DNA of 64,000 bases from CAZTAR01 sp043813895 (GCA_043813895.1 JBDRKQ010000048.1:11368-75367); one strand, 5' to 3'. Positions 35,760 through 44,468 are shown, counted from the first letter of the stretch. The notes: generated from the letters alone by a model not told the origin. Numbers and translations: made by a program.

Positions 35760-36416
35760 ATGGCGACGAAGATCAAGATGACACGGCCCGAGCTGAAGCG
35801 TTATCGCGATGCGCTGAGGCGATATGAGCGCTACCTGCCGTTGCTCAAGCTCAAGCAACAGCAGCTCCAGCAGGCGCAGCGTGAGAGCGCCCGTCGGCTC
35901 CGCGAGCAGGCAGAAGCCGTTCAAGAGATCGAAGCCCGGATCCGCGAATACGAGGCTGTCCTGACCGACGTGGCGGGCGTTTCAGTTGCCAGACTGTCTG
36001 AGTTCGAGGACATCAGCATCTCCCGGCGGAACGTCGCCGGCGTCGAGGTCCCCGTGTTTCATGAGGTGCGTTTCCCGCCGGCGAATTACAGCCTGTTCGG
36101 CACGCCGTCATGGGTCGATCGTGCGCTCGAGGATCACCGCTGGCTCGCTCGTGAGCGAGCAGAGCTCGACGTGCTACGCGAGGAGTACGGGCTGATCAGC
36201 CGCGAGCTGACGCGAATCATTCAGCGTGTGAACCTGTTCGAGAGGATCAAGATTCCCGAGGCACAGGAAGCAATCCGGGTTATCCGGATCAAACTGGGTG
36301 ACAGGATGACGGCCGCGGTCGGCCGGGCGAAGATCGCGAAGAACCAAGCCGCCGCGGGACTTCAGTCGGATATCGAGGACGCCGCGGAAGAGGACGAGAG
36401 TCACGACACAGCTTGA
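35760..36416 (+). CDS. atpD: V/A-type ATP synthase subunit D
   Basis: A 218-residue central rotor shaft. Long N- and C-terminal helices form an antiparallel coiled coil (RDALRRYERYLPLLKLKQQQ, then ELTRIIQRVNLFERIKIPEAQ). IKIPEAQEAIRVIRIKLGD is the family signature near the C-terminus. The gene is 42 nt after atpB. A partial mobile repeat follows its stop, before atpI. Confidence 0.9.
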   Translation: MATKIKMTRPELKRYRDALRRYERYLPLLKLKQQQLQQAQRESARRLREQAEAVQEIEARIREYEAVLTDVAGVSVARLSEFEDISISRRNVAGVEVPVFHEVRFPPANYSLFGTPSWVDRALEDHRWLARERAELDVLREEYGLISRELTRIIQRVNLFERIKIPEAQEAIRVIRIKLGDRMTAAVGRAKIAKNQAAAGLQSDIEDAAEEDESHDTA

Positions 36417-36436
36417 GGCAGCCCCACAAAGCCTGT

Positions 36437-36499
36437 GGCACGGGCAGGATGCCCGTACCACCCATATGAAATGTGCAACTTATTCATGCGCGAGTCCTA
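36437..36499. repeat. MITE-like repeat, copy 1 (partial)
   Basis: Contains the hairpin CACGGGCAGGATGCCCGTA and the right end ATGTGCAACTTATTCATGCG-CGAGTCC. It lacks the left end seen in the copies at 49488-49610 and 62870-62964. It stops directly before the AAGGAG ribosome binding site of atpI. Confidence 0.85.
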
Positions 36500-36515
36500 A
36501 GGAGAACGGGAGCCC

Positions 36516-38285
36516 GTGATCGTTCCGATGCACAAAGCGCTCGTTGCGGTTCGTAGCGAGGATCGCGATCGGTTGCTCGAACGCCTGCGCGAACTGGGTG
36601 TCGTGCACCTCGTTCCGGTCGACCCGGCCCGCGCGGTCGCCGACGAAAAGACGCTTGCACGCATCCGAGATGTCGAACAGGCGCTCCGCGTTCTCTCCGG
36701 CATCACGCCCGCCGGTGAGCGGCCGGATGTGCCAATGGAAGAAGTGGCCCAAACCGTGCTCGATACTCACCGGAAGACCGCCGAGCGCCGGAACCGACTC
36801 ATCGCACTGAATCGCCAACTCGATCAGATGAAAACTTGGGGAGATGTGCGGCTAGGACAGTTCGACAAGCTCCGCCAGGCCGGGATCGACGTGCGGTTCT
36901 ACTCGGTCTCCGACGCGGAGGTCAGCCGGATTGAGGCGGAATGCGTACACACGATCGCCCCGTTGCCGGGCGGCCGATCGCTCGTGGCGGTCATCGATCG
37001 GCAGGGCGCCCCGGAACCGCCCAAGGGCGCGACGAGCGTTCCGTTGCCGCGGGAAGACGCGCCGTCGATTCGCGCGAAGGCGGATGAAATCGACGCCGCG
37101 ATGAAGCGGGATGCGGCGTTGCTCGGCCGGCTCGCCCATTTGACGGAACGAATGGAGGCCCGGCGGCTGCAACTGGCACAGGAGGCCGATTACATCGCAG
37201 CGCTGCGCGGCAGCTTGGGCACGGACGACCTCTCGGCCATTCAGGGCTGGATTCCGGCGGAGCAGAGCGATTCGCTCGAATCGGGCATTGCCCGCGCCGG
37301 TATCGCCGCCGCCGTTCGGCTCAGTGAACCGGCAGAGGATGAGCAACCACCCACCCAGATCCGCTATCCTGGATGGACCCGACCCATCAAGGGGCTGTTC
37401 GAGCTGCTCGGGACGGTCGCGGCGTATCGGGAGTTCGACGTGTCGGCGCCGTTCATGATCGCGCTGCCGATCTTCGCAGCCATGCTGATCAGCGACGCGG
37501 GCTACGGCGCTGTGCTGTTGTTCGTTCCGCTGTTGGGTTATCGCAAGATCGCGCCGACACTGGGCGCGGAGTTCACAAAACTGTTGATGATCGTCGGCGC
37601 GGTCGCCATGATCTGGGGCGCGCTGTGCGCCAGTTTCTTCGGCTGCGTGCTCTACACGCCGCCGATCCCGGTTGACCTGTCGACTCAGTCGCGCGAACTG
37701 GTGATGCGCATCAGCTTCGTGATGGGCGCGATTCACCTTGCCATTGCGCAGTTGTGGCAGGCCGTGGCGCTGTATCCGAATCTGCGGTTCTTGAACAAGA
37801 TCGGCTGGGCCGTGTTTCTTGTCGGCATGTTGGGCGTGGTCATGATGTTCGTGCTTGGCGCCGAGATGTCCTGGCGAACACCGTGGCCCTATTGCTTGAT
37901 CGCCGGAGCGACGCTCACAATCCTGTTTCGTGATCTGGGACGCAACGTCTTCAAGTCGATCGGGCTCGGATTGGCGGACTTCCCGCTGTCGCTCTTGTCC
38001 TCCTTCTCCGACGTGATCAGCTACGTTCGGCTGATGGCGGTGGGATTGGCCAGCAGTGTGCTGGCGGTGAGCTTCAACGAGATGGCGATGAGCGCCGACT
38101 TTTGGCCGCTGACCGTCGTCATTCTCATCTTCGGGCACGGGCTCAATCTCGGATTGGCCTTGATTGCCTTGTTCGCGCACGGCGTGCGTCTGAACATACT
38201 GGAATTCTCGAACAACCTCGGTATGCAATGGGCGGGGTATGCCTACGCCCCGTTCCGCGCACGAATCAGTCAGGAGAACACATGA
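36516..38285 (+). CDS. atpI: V/A-type ATP synthase subunit I (a-like stator)
   Basis: A 589-residue membrane stator starting at a GTG with CTAAGGAGAACGGG before it. The N-terminal half (about 1-290) is a soluble, mostly helical arm (MHKALVAVRSEDRDRLLERL). The C-terminal half has about seven membrane segments. The essential arginine of the ion half-channel is in DVISYVRLMAVGLASSVLAV. Its stop overlaps the start of subunit K (ATGA at 38282-38285). The protein is shorter than archaeal I subunits, as is usual for this operon type. Confidence 0.9.
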   Translation: MIVPMHKALVAVRSEDRDRLLERLRELGVVHLVPVDPARAVADEKTLARIRDVEQALRVLSGITPAGERPDVPMEEVAQTVLDTHRKTAERRNRLIALNRQLDQMKTWGDVRLGQFDKLRQAGIDVRFYSVSDAEVSRIEAECVHTIAPLPGGRSLVAVIDRQGAPEPPKGATSVPLPREDAPSIRAKADEIDAAMKRDAALLGRLAHLTERMEARRLQLAQEADYIAALRGSLGTDDLSAIQGWIPAEQSDSLESGIARAGIAAAVRLSEPAEDEQPPTQIRYPGWTRPIKGLFELLGTVAAYREFDVSAPFMIALPIFAAMLISDAGYGAVLLFVPLLGYRKIAPTLGAEFTKLLMIVGAVAMIWGALCASFFGCVLYTPPIPVDLSTQSRELVMRISFVMGAIHLAIAQLWQAVALYPNLRFLNKIGWAVFLVGMLGVVMMFVLGAEMSWRTPWPYCLIAGATLTILFRDLGRNVFKSIGLGLADFPLSLLSSFSDVISYVRLMAVGLASSVLAVSFNEMAMSADFWPLTVVILIFGHGLNLGLALIALFAHGVRLNILEFSNNLGMQWAGYAYAPFRARISQENT

Positions 38286-38827
38286 TGATATCTGGGATTG
38301 CACTCGGCGGGCTTACTGGCACGGACGCGACGGCGATACTGGCCTCGGGGGAAACGATCATGCCCTTCCTCGGTCAAATGGGCGCCGGCCTGGCACTGGG
38401 CCTGGCCGCGTTGGGCAGCGCGATCGGGATCGGCAAGGCCGGCCAAGCCGCCGCGGGGGCATGGGCCAAGGAGGCCAAGGCGGGAAGGAACCTCAACTTC
38501 ACGTACATCATCCTGCTCGGCATGCCGATCAGCCAGACGCTCTACGCGATGATCGTGATGAACAACATGCGCCCCGCGGTCAATGACCCCGCCACCGACC
38601 TGGCGGACGCCGGCCTGCTGCTTGGCATCGGCCTGTGGACCGGCCTGGGAGAAATGGCCTCGGCGTGGATGCAGGGCCTGATCGGCGCCGCCGGTATCCG
38701 CGGCTTGAGCGAAAGCGAAGGCAAGGGCTTCGCTTTCCTCATCATCGCCATGGGCATCATCGAAACCGTCGGAATCTTCACCATGGTCTTCATGCTCGGC
38801 ATGATCCCCGAACTGCTCGCCAAATGA
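38282..38827 (+). CDS. atpK: V/A-type ATP synthase subunit K (rotor ring, Na+-type ligands)
   Basis: A 181-residue proteolipid with two hairpins (four membrane helices), the V-type duplicated form. The ion-binding Glu161 is in the last helix (MGIIETVGIFTM); the first hairpin has Gln85 instead of an acid (GMPISQTLY). With Ser84, Gln131 (WMQGLIGAAG) and Met81 this matches the Na+ site of the Enterococcus hirae NtpK ring (Leu61, Thr64, Gln65, Gln110, Glu139). One carboxylate per four helices gives a high ATP-to-ion ratio, as in V-type pumps. The match suggests a Na+-coupled enzyme; this is inference. It is the last gene of the operon. Confidence 0.9.
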   Translation: MMISGIALGGLTGTDATAILASGETIMPFLGQMGAGLALGLAALGSAIGIGKAGQAAAGAWAKEAKAGRNLNFTYIILLGMPISQTLYAMIVMNNMRPAVNDPATDLADAGLLLGIGLWTGLGEMASAWMQGLIGAAGIRGLSESEGKGFAFLIIAMGIIETVGIFTMVFMLGMIPELLAK

Positions 38828-38862
38828 GTGCGCGCCTCGACAAGCCGAGGTCGACCAACCCG

Positions 38863-39537
38863 TCAAGCCCTCTCCACGATGCGGCCGTTGAGCGGGCATA
38901 CCGGTCGGGCGTTGTGGCCGATGAGTTCGACGAAGCGATCGATCTGCTCCCGTGAGACCTCGACCGGCTCCTTCATGATGAACCACTTCACGTCTTCCGT
39001 GCAAGGCGGCGTTGTCAGGGAGCCGTCGTAGGCGTAGTAACGCCAATCAACGGGAAACAGGTCGTGGGAGCAGATTCGAATACCGGTATCCACCGTTGTC
39101 CGCGTGGCCGGGATCCTGTCCCAAAACGTAGCCAACATCAGGTGTTCGGCGCCCTCGACCATCATGATCCCGATAACGGCCAAGTTCCCATCGGCATCCC
39201 GGTGTACGAGGTGGACCTCCATGTCAAAAGGTGTGCCGGCAATGTGGTGCTCGCTCGGGCTGTGAAAGTGAAACTGGAGTAGATCGTAGACACAGCCGTC
39301 AACGGTGAGCGAGCTGCCTTTCTCGCAGTTGACTTGAACTGTGCGCCCGTCGTTGACCAGGATGGCGGGACTGCGGCCGTACTTCGCCGCCAGGAGACCC
39401 AAGGCAGGATTGGCGACCGCCTCGGTGATGTCGATCGGGGATTGCCGCGTGCCTGTCTTGCACAGGCCATATGCCGGGTCGAGGTCTCCCCATTGCGCCG
39501 GGCCGTGCGGGCTTTCATAGGACCAATGCGCAGCCAT
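38863..39537 (-). CDS. Alpha-class carbonic anhydrase
   Basis: A 224-residue enzyme that interconverts CO2 and bicarbonate. The zinc histidines are His90 and His92 (QFHFHSPSEH) and His109 (DMEVHLVH). The N-terminal WSYESPHGPAQWG and RQSPIDI motifs and the SLTTPPCTEDVKW loop (with the conserved Thr) complete the alpha-CA signature. It starts directly with the catalytic domain and has no signal peptide, whereas most bacterial alpha-CAs are periplasmic. An upstream start that would add one was not seen. The gene is convergent with the V-ATPase operon. Confidence 0.9.
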   Translation of the reverse strand: MAAHWSYESPHGPAQWGDLDPAYGLCKTGTRQSPIDITEAVANPALGLLAAKYGRSPAILVNDGRTVQVNCEKGSSLTVDGCVYDLLQFHFHSPSEHHIAGTPFDMEVHLVHRDADGNLAVIGIMMVEGAEHLMLATFWDRIPATRTTVDTGIRICSHDLFPVDWRYYAYDGSLTTPPCTEDVKWFIMKEPVEVSREQIDRFVELIGHNARPVCPLNGRIVERA

Positions 39538-40756
39538 GTGTTGTGCCTTTCCTGGTTTTTCGTCGGCCGTTCGTAATAGGATACTGCTGTTCTGTTGCTC
39601 GTCAAATGATGGACTCGTTTGGGCGCCACTGGCAACCGTCGGTCGAGCTGCAACGCCTCACCACGCACGCAACGTGGCTCGCGAATCGGCGCATGATCTC
39701 ACTCGCGCAGGGTACCCAATCCGAGCCCCGAGCGCAAGCGAGCGGGTACGAAGACCCAACGGCCTGCCCACGAATACCCAGCGCTGGCCAAGAAATTGCA
39801 TGAAGCGATTCTGAGTGCGGGAATGCGGGTGCCGAGGACTGCGATCCCGCGTTCCCAGTATCAAAATCGATGCTTCTCCGCATTAATGCAATATCTTGTG
39901 GCGCTTGGGGCTCGGATTAGAGCCAACAAGGTTCACCAGAAAAAGTCAAACTCGTTGGCATTCGTTTTGCCGGTGGGAGCGGGTTTGTGTTTGTCGCACG
40001 CGCGTCGCTTCCGTTCACAGCAGAAAAATGTGGCATTGCCCGCAAATGCCCGCAAAGTCTTTAGACCGCGGTGTCGTTTGTTCTGACGAGGTTGCACTGC
40101 GTCCAATTGTTATGCTTGCTCAGCGCTTCTCGAATTGGAGGAGAATTGTGAATGTAGGATTGAGAATGGAGAAAGGGCGATGACGCGGCGGCCCAAAGAT
40201 GCTGGATGCTGTGCGAACATGCCTACCCGTCCCGCTTGCGCGGGACGTGAAGACATGGCACCCGGCTGGATGCATGGCACCCGGCCAGCGGCACCGGACG
40301 TGCCTCCGCCGCCCCATTGGGGGCGGGATGCGGTGGGGCAGGTCCTGGTCCACGGTTCGCGCTTCGTTCCACCCGCGGCAGCTCTCCGTCGCCCCTTTCG
40401 GGGCGAGGACGGCTCGGCTTGCTGGGGTGTATCAAGGTGTGGGGCCGACGCTCCGGGAACAAGAGGGGATTCTCGTTTCAGTGAGGGCGTTCGCAGTGGC
40501 AGGCAGGCTACCAGTGGCGCCAAACTCGCCCTCAGGCCGAGGCCAGGGGGCTCTTGGGTGGGGGATGTTCGCCGGTTCAAGCCGAAGGATGGCGTGAGTT
40601 GGACGCCTTCATTGATCTGTTGGTAACATAGGGTTCTGTCAGGCTGACCGGCGGCCGCCGGTAACGCGTCAGTGCTGAGCTGCCTGGAGCTGGACAACGT
40701 TCCTCATGCGGAACCGGAGAACGGATACTGCACGTTTTGATGGAAGCAGGAGCAAC
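39538..40756. other. Long intergenic region with repeat remnants, no supported gene
   Basis: In 1.2 kb I see no frame with a ribosome binding site and a protein-like composition. It holds the 30-nt repeat at 39718-39747, a CGGCC/GGCCAGGGGGCTCTTGGG-like remnant near 40530-40560, and direct-repeat-rich sequence at about 40255-40300 (ATGGCACCCGGC twice). It looks like a decayed repeat-accumulating locus. Confidence 0.5.
39718..39747. repeat. Dispersed 30-nt repeat, second copy
   Basis: Exact reverse complement of 6072-6101 (core GAGCCCCGAGCGCAAGCGAG). A related shorter form, AGCCCGAAGCGCAAGCGAGG, lies at about 61322-61341. Confidence 0.8.
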
Positions 40757-41329
40757 ATGAACATCACCTACAACAGGCCCAACCGCAGGCGCAGACCACG
40801 GCTCTGTGCGCTTCTGACGCTCTTACCAGCTCTGGCCCTATCGCCTGCGTGCAAGAAGGATGACGCACCGAAGCCGGCCGACCAGAGCCAACAGGCGAAC
40901 CCAGTTGTGGATCTCGACGGCCTCAAGCAGCTTGTCGCAGAGCACCGAGGCGAGGTGATCTATGTGGACTTTTGGGCGACCTGGTGCGGCCCCTGCGTGA
41001 AGGCCCTTCCCGAACTGGCCAAGCATCAGGCGCACTACGGCGAGCGCGGGTTTCAGGCAATCGCGGTGAGCTTCGACAATCCCGCGCACTGGAATATGCG
41101 AGTCAAGAAGACGCTGGACAAGGCGGGCTGGCAAGGGCCGGCGGTCGTGGTGAAGGACAAAGAAAACCAGAAGGCGATCCAAGATTGGCTGGGCAAAGCC
41201 TGGGACGGCAGCCTGCCGGCTCGATACATGTTTGATCGCAAGGGGACGCCGATCCACGAACTGATTGGAACCTCGGCTGACGAAGGTCCGAAGGTTCGCA
41301 AGATGATCGAGGACTTGCTCGGTTCTTGA
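40757..41329 (+). CDS. TlpA/ResA-like thioredoxin-fold lipoprotein
   Basis: A 190-residue lipoprotein. The start at 40757 is fixed by AGGAGC upstream and by the signal peptide that follows. The lipobox LSPAC puts the lipid on Cys32. After a polar linker comes a thioredoxin fold with the active site DFWATWCGPCVKA (Cys77, Cys80). A VSFDNP strand and the cis-Pro region LPARYMFDRKGT follow. It should act as a periplasmic thiol-disulfide reductase, for instance in cytochrome c maturation; no cytochrome gene is nearby. Confidence 0.85.
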   Translation: MNITYNRPNRRRRPRLCALLTLLPALALSPACKKDDAPKPADQSQQANPVVDLDGLKQLVAEHRGEVIYVDFWATWCGPCVKALPELAKHQAHYGERGFQAIAVSFDNPAHWNMRVKKTLDKAGWQGPAVVVKDKENQKAIQDWLGKAWDGSLPARYMFDRKGTPIHELIGTSADEGPKVRKMIEDLLGS

Positions 41330-41420
41330 TTGTGCGTTCTCGATTGCGCGTCTTCGGGCGCTGTCCGCAGGCTGGCATGATCCCCGGGCGATCTTGGATC
41401 ATAGCTCTCTAAGCAATGCT

Positions 41421-41494
41421 GTAGCGGCCGACGCCCCGGTCGGCCGTTGAAAACAACTCGTGTTTCTCGTCGGCCGCGGGGGGCCGACGCTACT
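41421..41494. repeat. Inverted pair of GTAGCGTCGGCC-type repeats
   Basis: Left GTAGCGGCCGACGCCCCGGT (41421-41440) and right, inverted, GGGGGGCCGACGCTAC. The same family forms an inverted pair at 51251-51335 and a single copy at about 63052-63079. Confidence 0.65.
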
Positions 41495-41555
41495 GCCGCC
41501 GTCCGACACGGGTGTCGGGCGTTACGGTCTTTTTGAAACTGCCTAGAATCTCCGC

Positions 41556-42578
41556 ATGATGGAAGTATGTCCGCTTATCTTCGAGCCGGTTTTCAAGCCC
41601 AAGATCTGGGGCGCCAGGAACCTGGCGCGGCTGTTCGACAAGCCGCTTCCCCCAGACGAGGCAATTGGGGAATCCTGGGAATGTGCGGACCTGGATGCCG
41701 GGCAATCCGTCGTTGCACGCGGCCCCGCCAAGGGTCGAACGCTGCACGAACTCGTCGAGTTATGGGGAACCGCGCTGCTGGGCCGCATTTCGCCGGCGGA
41801 GGGTCGCTTTCCCCTGCTGATCAAGTTCCTTGATGCCGCTCAAGACCTGAGCGTGCAGGTCCACCCGGACGCGGATGCGGCCAGGCGGCTTGGCGGCGAT
41901 GTCCGCGTCAAGCACGAGGCGTGGTACATCCTTGATGCCGCCGAGGGCGCCTGCATCTACCGCGGCCTTGTATCGGGCACGACAGTCGATGCGCTATGTA
42001 CGGCGATGGCGGATCGACCCGACGCGATCGTCGAGTTTCTCAACAGGCTGCCGGTCAAGCGCGGGGAGATGTACTATCTGCCGAGCGGCACGCTGCACGC
42101 CCTTGGCGCGGGCGTTGTCGTGGCGGAGATTCAGACGCCCTCCGACACGACGTTCCGTCTTTACGATTGGGGCCGTGTTCGTCCCGATAGCGATGCCGGC
42201 CTTCACGTCGAGAAGGGGCTCGCATGCATCAACACGGACATCGACTTTGCCCCGTTCGAGAAACGGTCGCATACGAGCAATCCCTTCACGACGGTCAGTC
42301 GCCTTGTCACGTGCCCGAGCTTCAACATTGAGATGGTTCGCCACATCGAGCAGCTCGAGCTGGAGATACCGTACGCCGAGCCGGTGTGTTGGATCGTGCT
42401 GCGGGGGCACGGGGAGATTCTGTACGGCCAAAGCGGCAAGGAAACCTTCGGCCGCGGCGATGTCGTGGTCCTTCCAGCGGCGATTGAGAATCCCAGACTC
42501 AAGACGCTTGCTGATTGTGATTGGCTGGAGGTCACCGTGCCCGTGAAGTCGGACTTGCCGGGCGGTCATTTGTTGTAG
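41556..42578 (+). CDS. manA: Class I mannose-6-phosphate isomerase
   Basis: A 340-residue cupin enzyme that interconverts fructose 6-phosphate and mannose 6-phosphate, feeding GDP-mannose and glycan synthesis. The zinc site is in LSVQVHPDADAA and KHEAWYIL (Gln, His, Glu), with a third ligand in LPSGTLHALGAGVVVAEIQ. The catalytic arginine region is TTFRLYDWGRV. The C-terminal jelly roll is complete (CWIVLRGHGEI). The last 13 nt overlap the convergent small lipoprotein gene. There is no clear operon partner. Confidence 0.9.
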   Translation: MMEVCPLIFEPVFKPKIWGARNLARLFDKPLPPDEAIGESWECADLDAGQSVVARGPAKGRTLHELVELWGTALLGRISPAEGRFPLLIKFLDAAQDLSVQVHPDADAARRLGGDVRVKHEAWYILDAAEGACIYRGLVSGTTVDALCTAMADRPDAIVEFLNRLPVKRGEMYYLPSGTLHALGAGVVVAEIQTPSDTTFRLYDWGRVRPDSDAGLHVEKGLACINTDIDFAPFEKRSHTSNPFTTVSRLVTCPSFNIEMVRHIEQLELEIPYAEPVCWIVLRGHGEILYGQSGKETFGRGDVVVLPAAIENPRLKTLADCDWLEVTVPVKSDLPGGHLL

Positions 42579-42772
42579 ATAACGGTAGTGCCGATGGTGA
42601 CCGCCGGGACGTTGCCGTTCATTCCAACGGAAAAGTCGCAGTCGTCGCCGGTGCAACTCCCCTTTACGTCGATCTCGCAGCCGGTCGTCATCGTGACGGC
42701 GCTTGCTGCCAAGATGAGGCTCATCGCAACTTTGGATACGATACGCTTGATGTTGGCGTGTGATGGTGTCAT
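42566..42772 (-). CDS. Small lipoprotein of unknown function
   Basis: A 68-residue protein with AGGAGG 7 nt before the ATG at 42772. The signal peptide ends at the lipobox MTTGC, so the Cys should be lipidated. The mature part is short (EIDVKGSCTGDDCDFSVGMN), with two cysteines eight residues or fewer apart that may form a disulfide. It ends VGMNGNVPAVTIGTTVIYNK. The gene overlaps the 3' end of manA by 13 nt on the opposite strand. No family recognised. Confidence 0.65.
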   Translation of the reverse strand: MTPSHANIKRIVSKVAMSLILAASAVTMTTGCEIDVKGSCTGDDCDFSVGMNGNVPAVTIGTTVIYNK

Positions 42773-43283
42773 CGGTTTGCCTCCTGAAGTAGCTTGTTGG
42801 TGTTGTATTTCGATCAACCCGTCTCACAAGGTGTACACACCACGCTCGGCAGCCTGACACGGGTCTTTCGTGAAACGGTTTTCTCGATCGAAGTAGGCCG
42901 GATAATCGAGAGCGGAGGAATGGGCGGGCAAGGCCGGATGGCTGGTGCTCCGGCCCGCCCACAGTCGCAAAGGAAGGTCCCTCCGTCGGGAAGACGCGGA
43001 GGAGACCAAAGCGGCTACCGCAAAACCAACTTCGGGGGGCTCGCCTGTCACTCGAATGCGGCACAGGGCGAAACCGGCGAGCGATGGGAATACGCCTCAG
43101 CCGGACCGGGTTGTAGCATCCGGGGGGTGGAGTCGGCATTCTGGCGGTGGGATTGGCACCATGCCTCGCTCTCGAAACGACGCTACAATGGACTGTGCCA
43201 CACGGGCGAAATCGGACAGTGCGGCGACCGAGGCGAGGGAGCGCCCTGAGCGGCACCGATGCGGAACTAACCTCCGGAGGAGC
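42773..43283. other. Non-coding spacer
   Basis: Upstream region of the small lipoprotein gene and of the tiny membrane peptide. No further gene or clear promoter is seen. Confidence 0.4.
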
Positions 43284-43367
43284 ATGCTTGGCATGAACTG
43301 GGGACTGCTCATCCTGATTGCGATCGCCGTGATCCTGCTCGTCATACGGTTCAAGAGCGGGGGCTGA
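43284..43367 (+). CDS. Tiny single-span membrane peptide
   Basis: A 27-residue peptide, MLGMNWGLLILIAIAVILLV followed by IRFKSGG. The CCGGAGGAGC directly before the ATG is a strong ribosome binding site, which decides the call. The peptide is one hydrophobic helix with a positive C-terminal end, so it should sit in the membrane with its C-terminus inside. Small peptides of this type often modulate larger membrane complexes. The partner is unknown. A 299-nt spacer without a gene follows. Confidence 0.5.
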   Translation: MLGMNWGLLILIAIAVILLVIRFKSGG

Positions 43368-43666
43368 GGGCCGAAGAGTTGTGGCTGAGCGTGTCTCGGC
43401 TGAAGCTGCGAGCGCCCCGCGTTTCCACCGTCGCTTGGAGACGTTACCGGCCCTTTCGACACGCCGCACGCCACGGATAGGCTACGGGTAGGGCGCATAA
43501 TCACTCATTTTCACGAAGGCCCGGCAGGGCACGTCCCATCTTCAGTCCCCGTATCAAACCCCCCATGCCGATCCAGCCGACTTGACTTGAAGGTCGTACA
43601 TAGTTCGCCTCATCCATGCCACGGTGGTTGCCCACACTCAAGGCACGGGATAGCCTGGACCAGCGT

Positions 43667-44395
43667 ATGAACGCCAAAGCGGCATGGTGCATCGTCGGAC
43701 TCGTGACGCTTGTCGCAGGGTCAGGTTGTAAGATTCCAGAGCCCCGAATCAGCGACCTGGCGCCGTATGTCGGACGTCGGCCGGAGGCCCCTACTCCCAG
43801 CCTGCCGCCGATGCCGGAGCAAAAGCCGGTCGAGCAAACGCACCCCAAGTTAATCCGGGCGACTGTCGTCATTGACGCGGGACACGGCGGCGAGGATCCC
43901 GGCGCGATCGGCGTCGGCCCGATCCCGGAGAAGGAAGTCAATTTGTGCGTTGCGACGAGATTGGCGCGCCGGCTTGCGCAACGCGGGATTACGGTGGTCA
44001 CCTCGCGCGACGCCGATTACTTCATCGAACTTGACGCACGCGCGGCGCTGGCCGATCGAACCCGTGCGGATCTGTTTGTCTCCATCCACGCGGATGCGGC
44101 ACAGCGGACTTCAGCCACGGGATCGTCCATCTTTATCGCAAGGGGGCGCCCGCCGCAAAGTGATCGCGCCGCATGGAGCATCTTCGATGCGCTGCAACGC
44201 GCGAACATCGAGTGCCTCGGCGTTCGCGAGGCCGGGTTCCGCGTATTGGTCGGACACTCGCGGCCGGCCGTTCTCATTGAGTGCGGCTATCTCACCAATA
44301 GTCGCGACGCACAACGGCTCAGCACTTCCACATATCAGGAGAAGCTGGCGACGGCCATAGCTGAAGGCATCATCGCCTATCTGGCAGGCCGCTGA
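43667..44395 (+). CDS. N-acetylmuramoyl-L-alanine amidase (Amidase_3), lipoprotein
   Basis: A 242-residue zinc amidase that cuts the bond between muramic acid and the stem peptide of peptidoglycan. I start at MNAKAAWCIVGLVTLV, since it gives a signal peptide with lipobox VAGSGC; an upstream ATG is possible. A Pro-rich linker (PEAPTPSLPPMPEQKPVEQ) precedes the catalytic domain. Zinc ligands are in VIDAGHGGEDPGA (His, then Glu in IPEKEVNL) and SIHADA (His). The catalytic Glu is in VLIECGYLTNSRD. The domain is short, with no regulatory helix visible, so it may be constitutively active. Confidence 0.9.
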   Translation: MNAKAAWCIVGLVTLVAGSGCKIPEPRISDLAPYVGRRPEAPTPSLPPMPEQKPVEQTHPKLIRATVVIDAGHGGEDPGAIGVGPIPEKEVNLCVATRLARRLAQRGITVVTSRDADYFIELDARAALADRTRADLFVSIHADAAQRTSATGSSIFIARGRPPQSDRAAWSIFDALQRANIECLGVREAGFRVLVGHSRPAVLIECGYLTNSRDAQRLSTSTYQEKLATAIAEGIIAYLAGR

Positions 44396-44443
44396 CGAGG
44401 CAGCGAGAGAGGCGTCGTTGGCAGCTATTGAAACTTGAGTGGT

Positions 44444-44468
44444 CAAAGAAACACGCTGTGTTTCTTTG
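44444..44468. terminator. Perfect hairpin between convergent amidase and groEL genes
   Basis: CAAAGAAACAC-GCT-GTGTTTCTTTG: an 11-bp stem with a 3-nt loop, 49 nt after the amidase stop and 129 nt after the groEL stop. No long U-tract on either strand. It may work as a bidirectional terminator. Confidence 0.5.

Noticed and set aside
40135..40626. 163-codon frame in the long intergenic region
   Set aside because: Low-complexity Pro/Arg/Gly product, no ribosome binding site tied to a start, overlaps repeat remnants.
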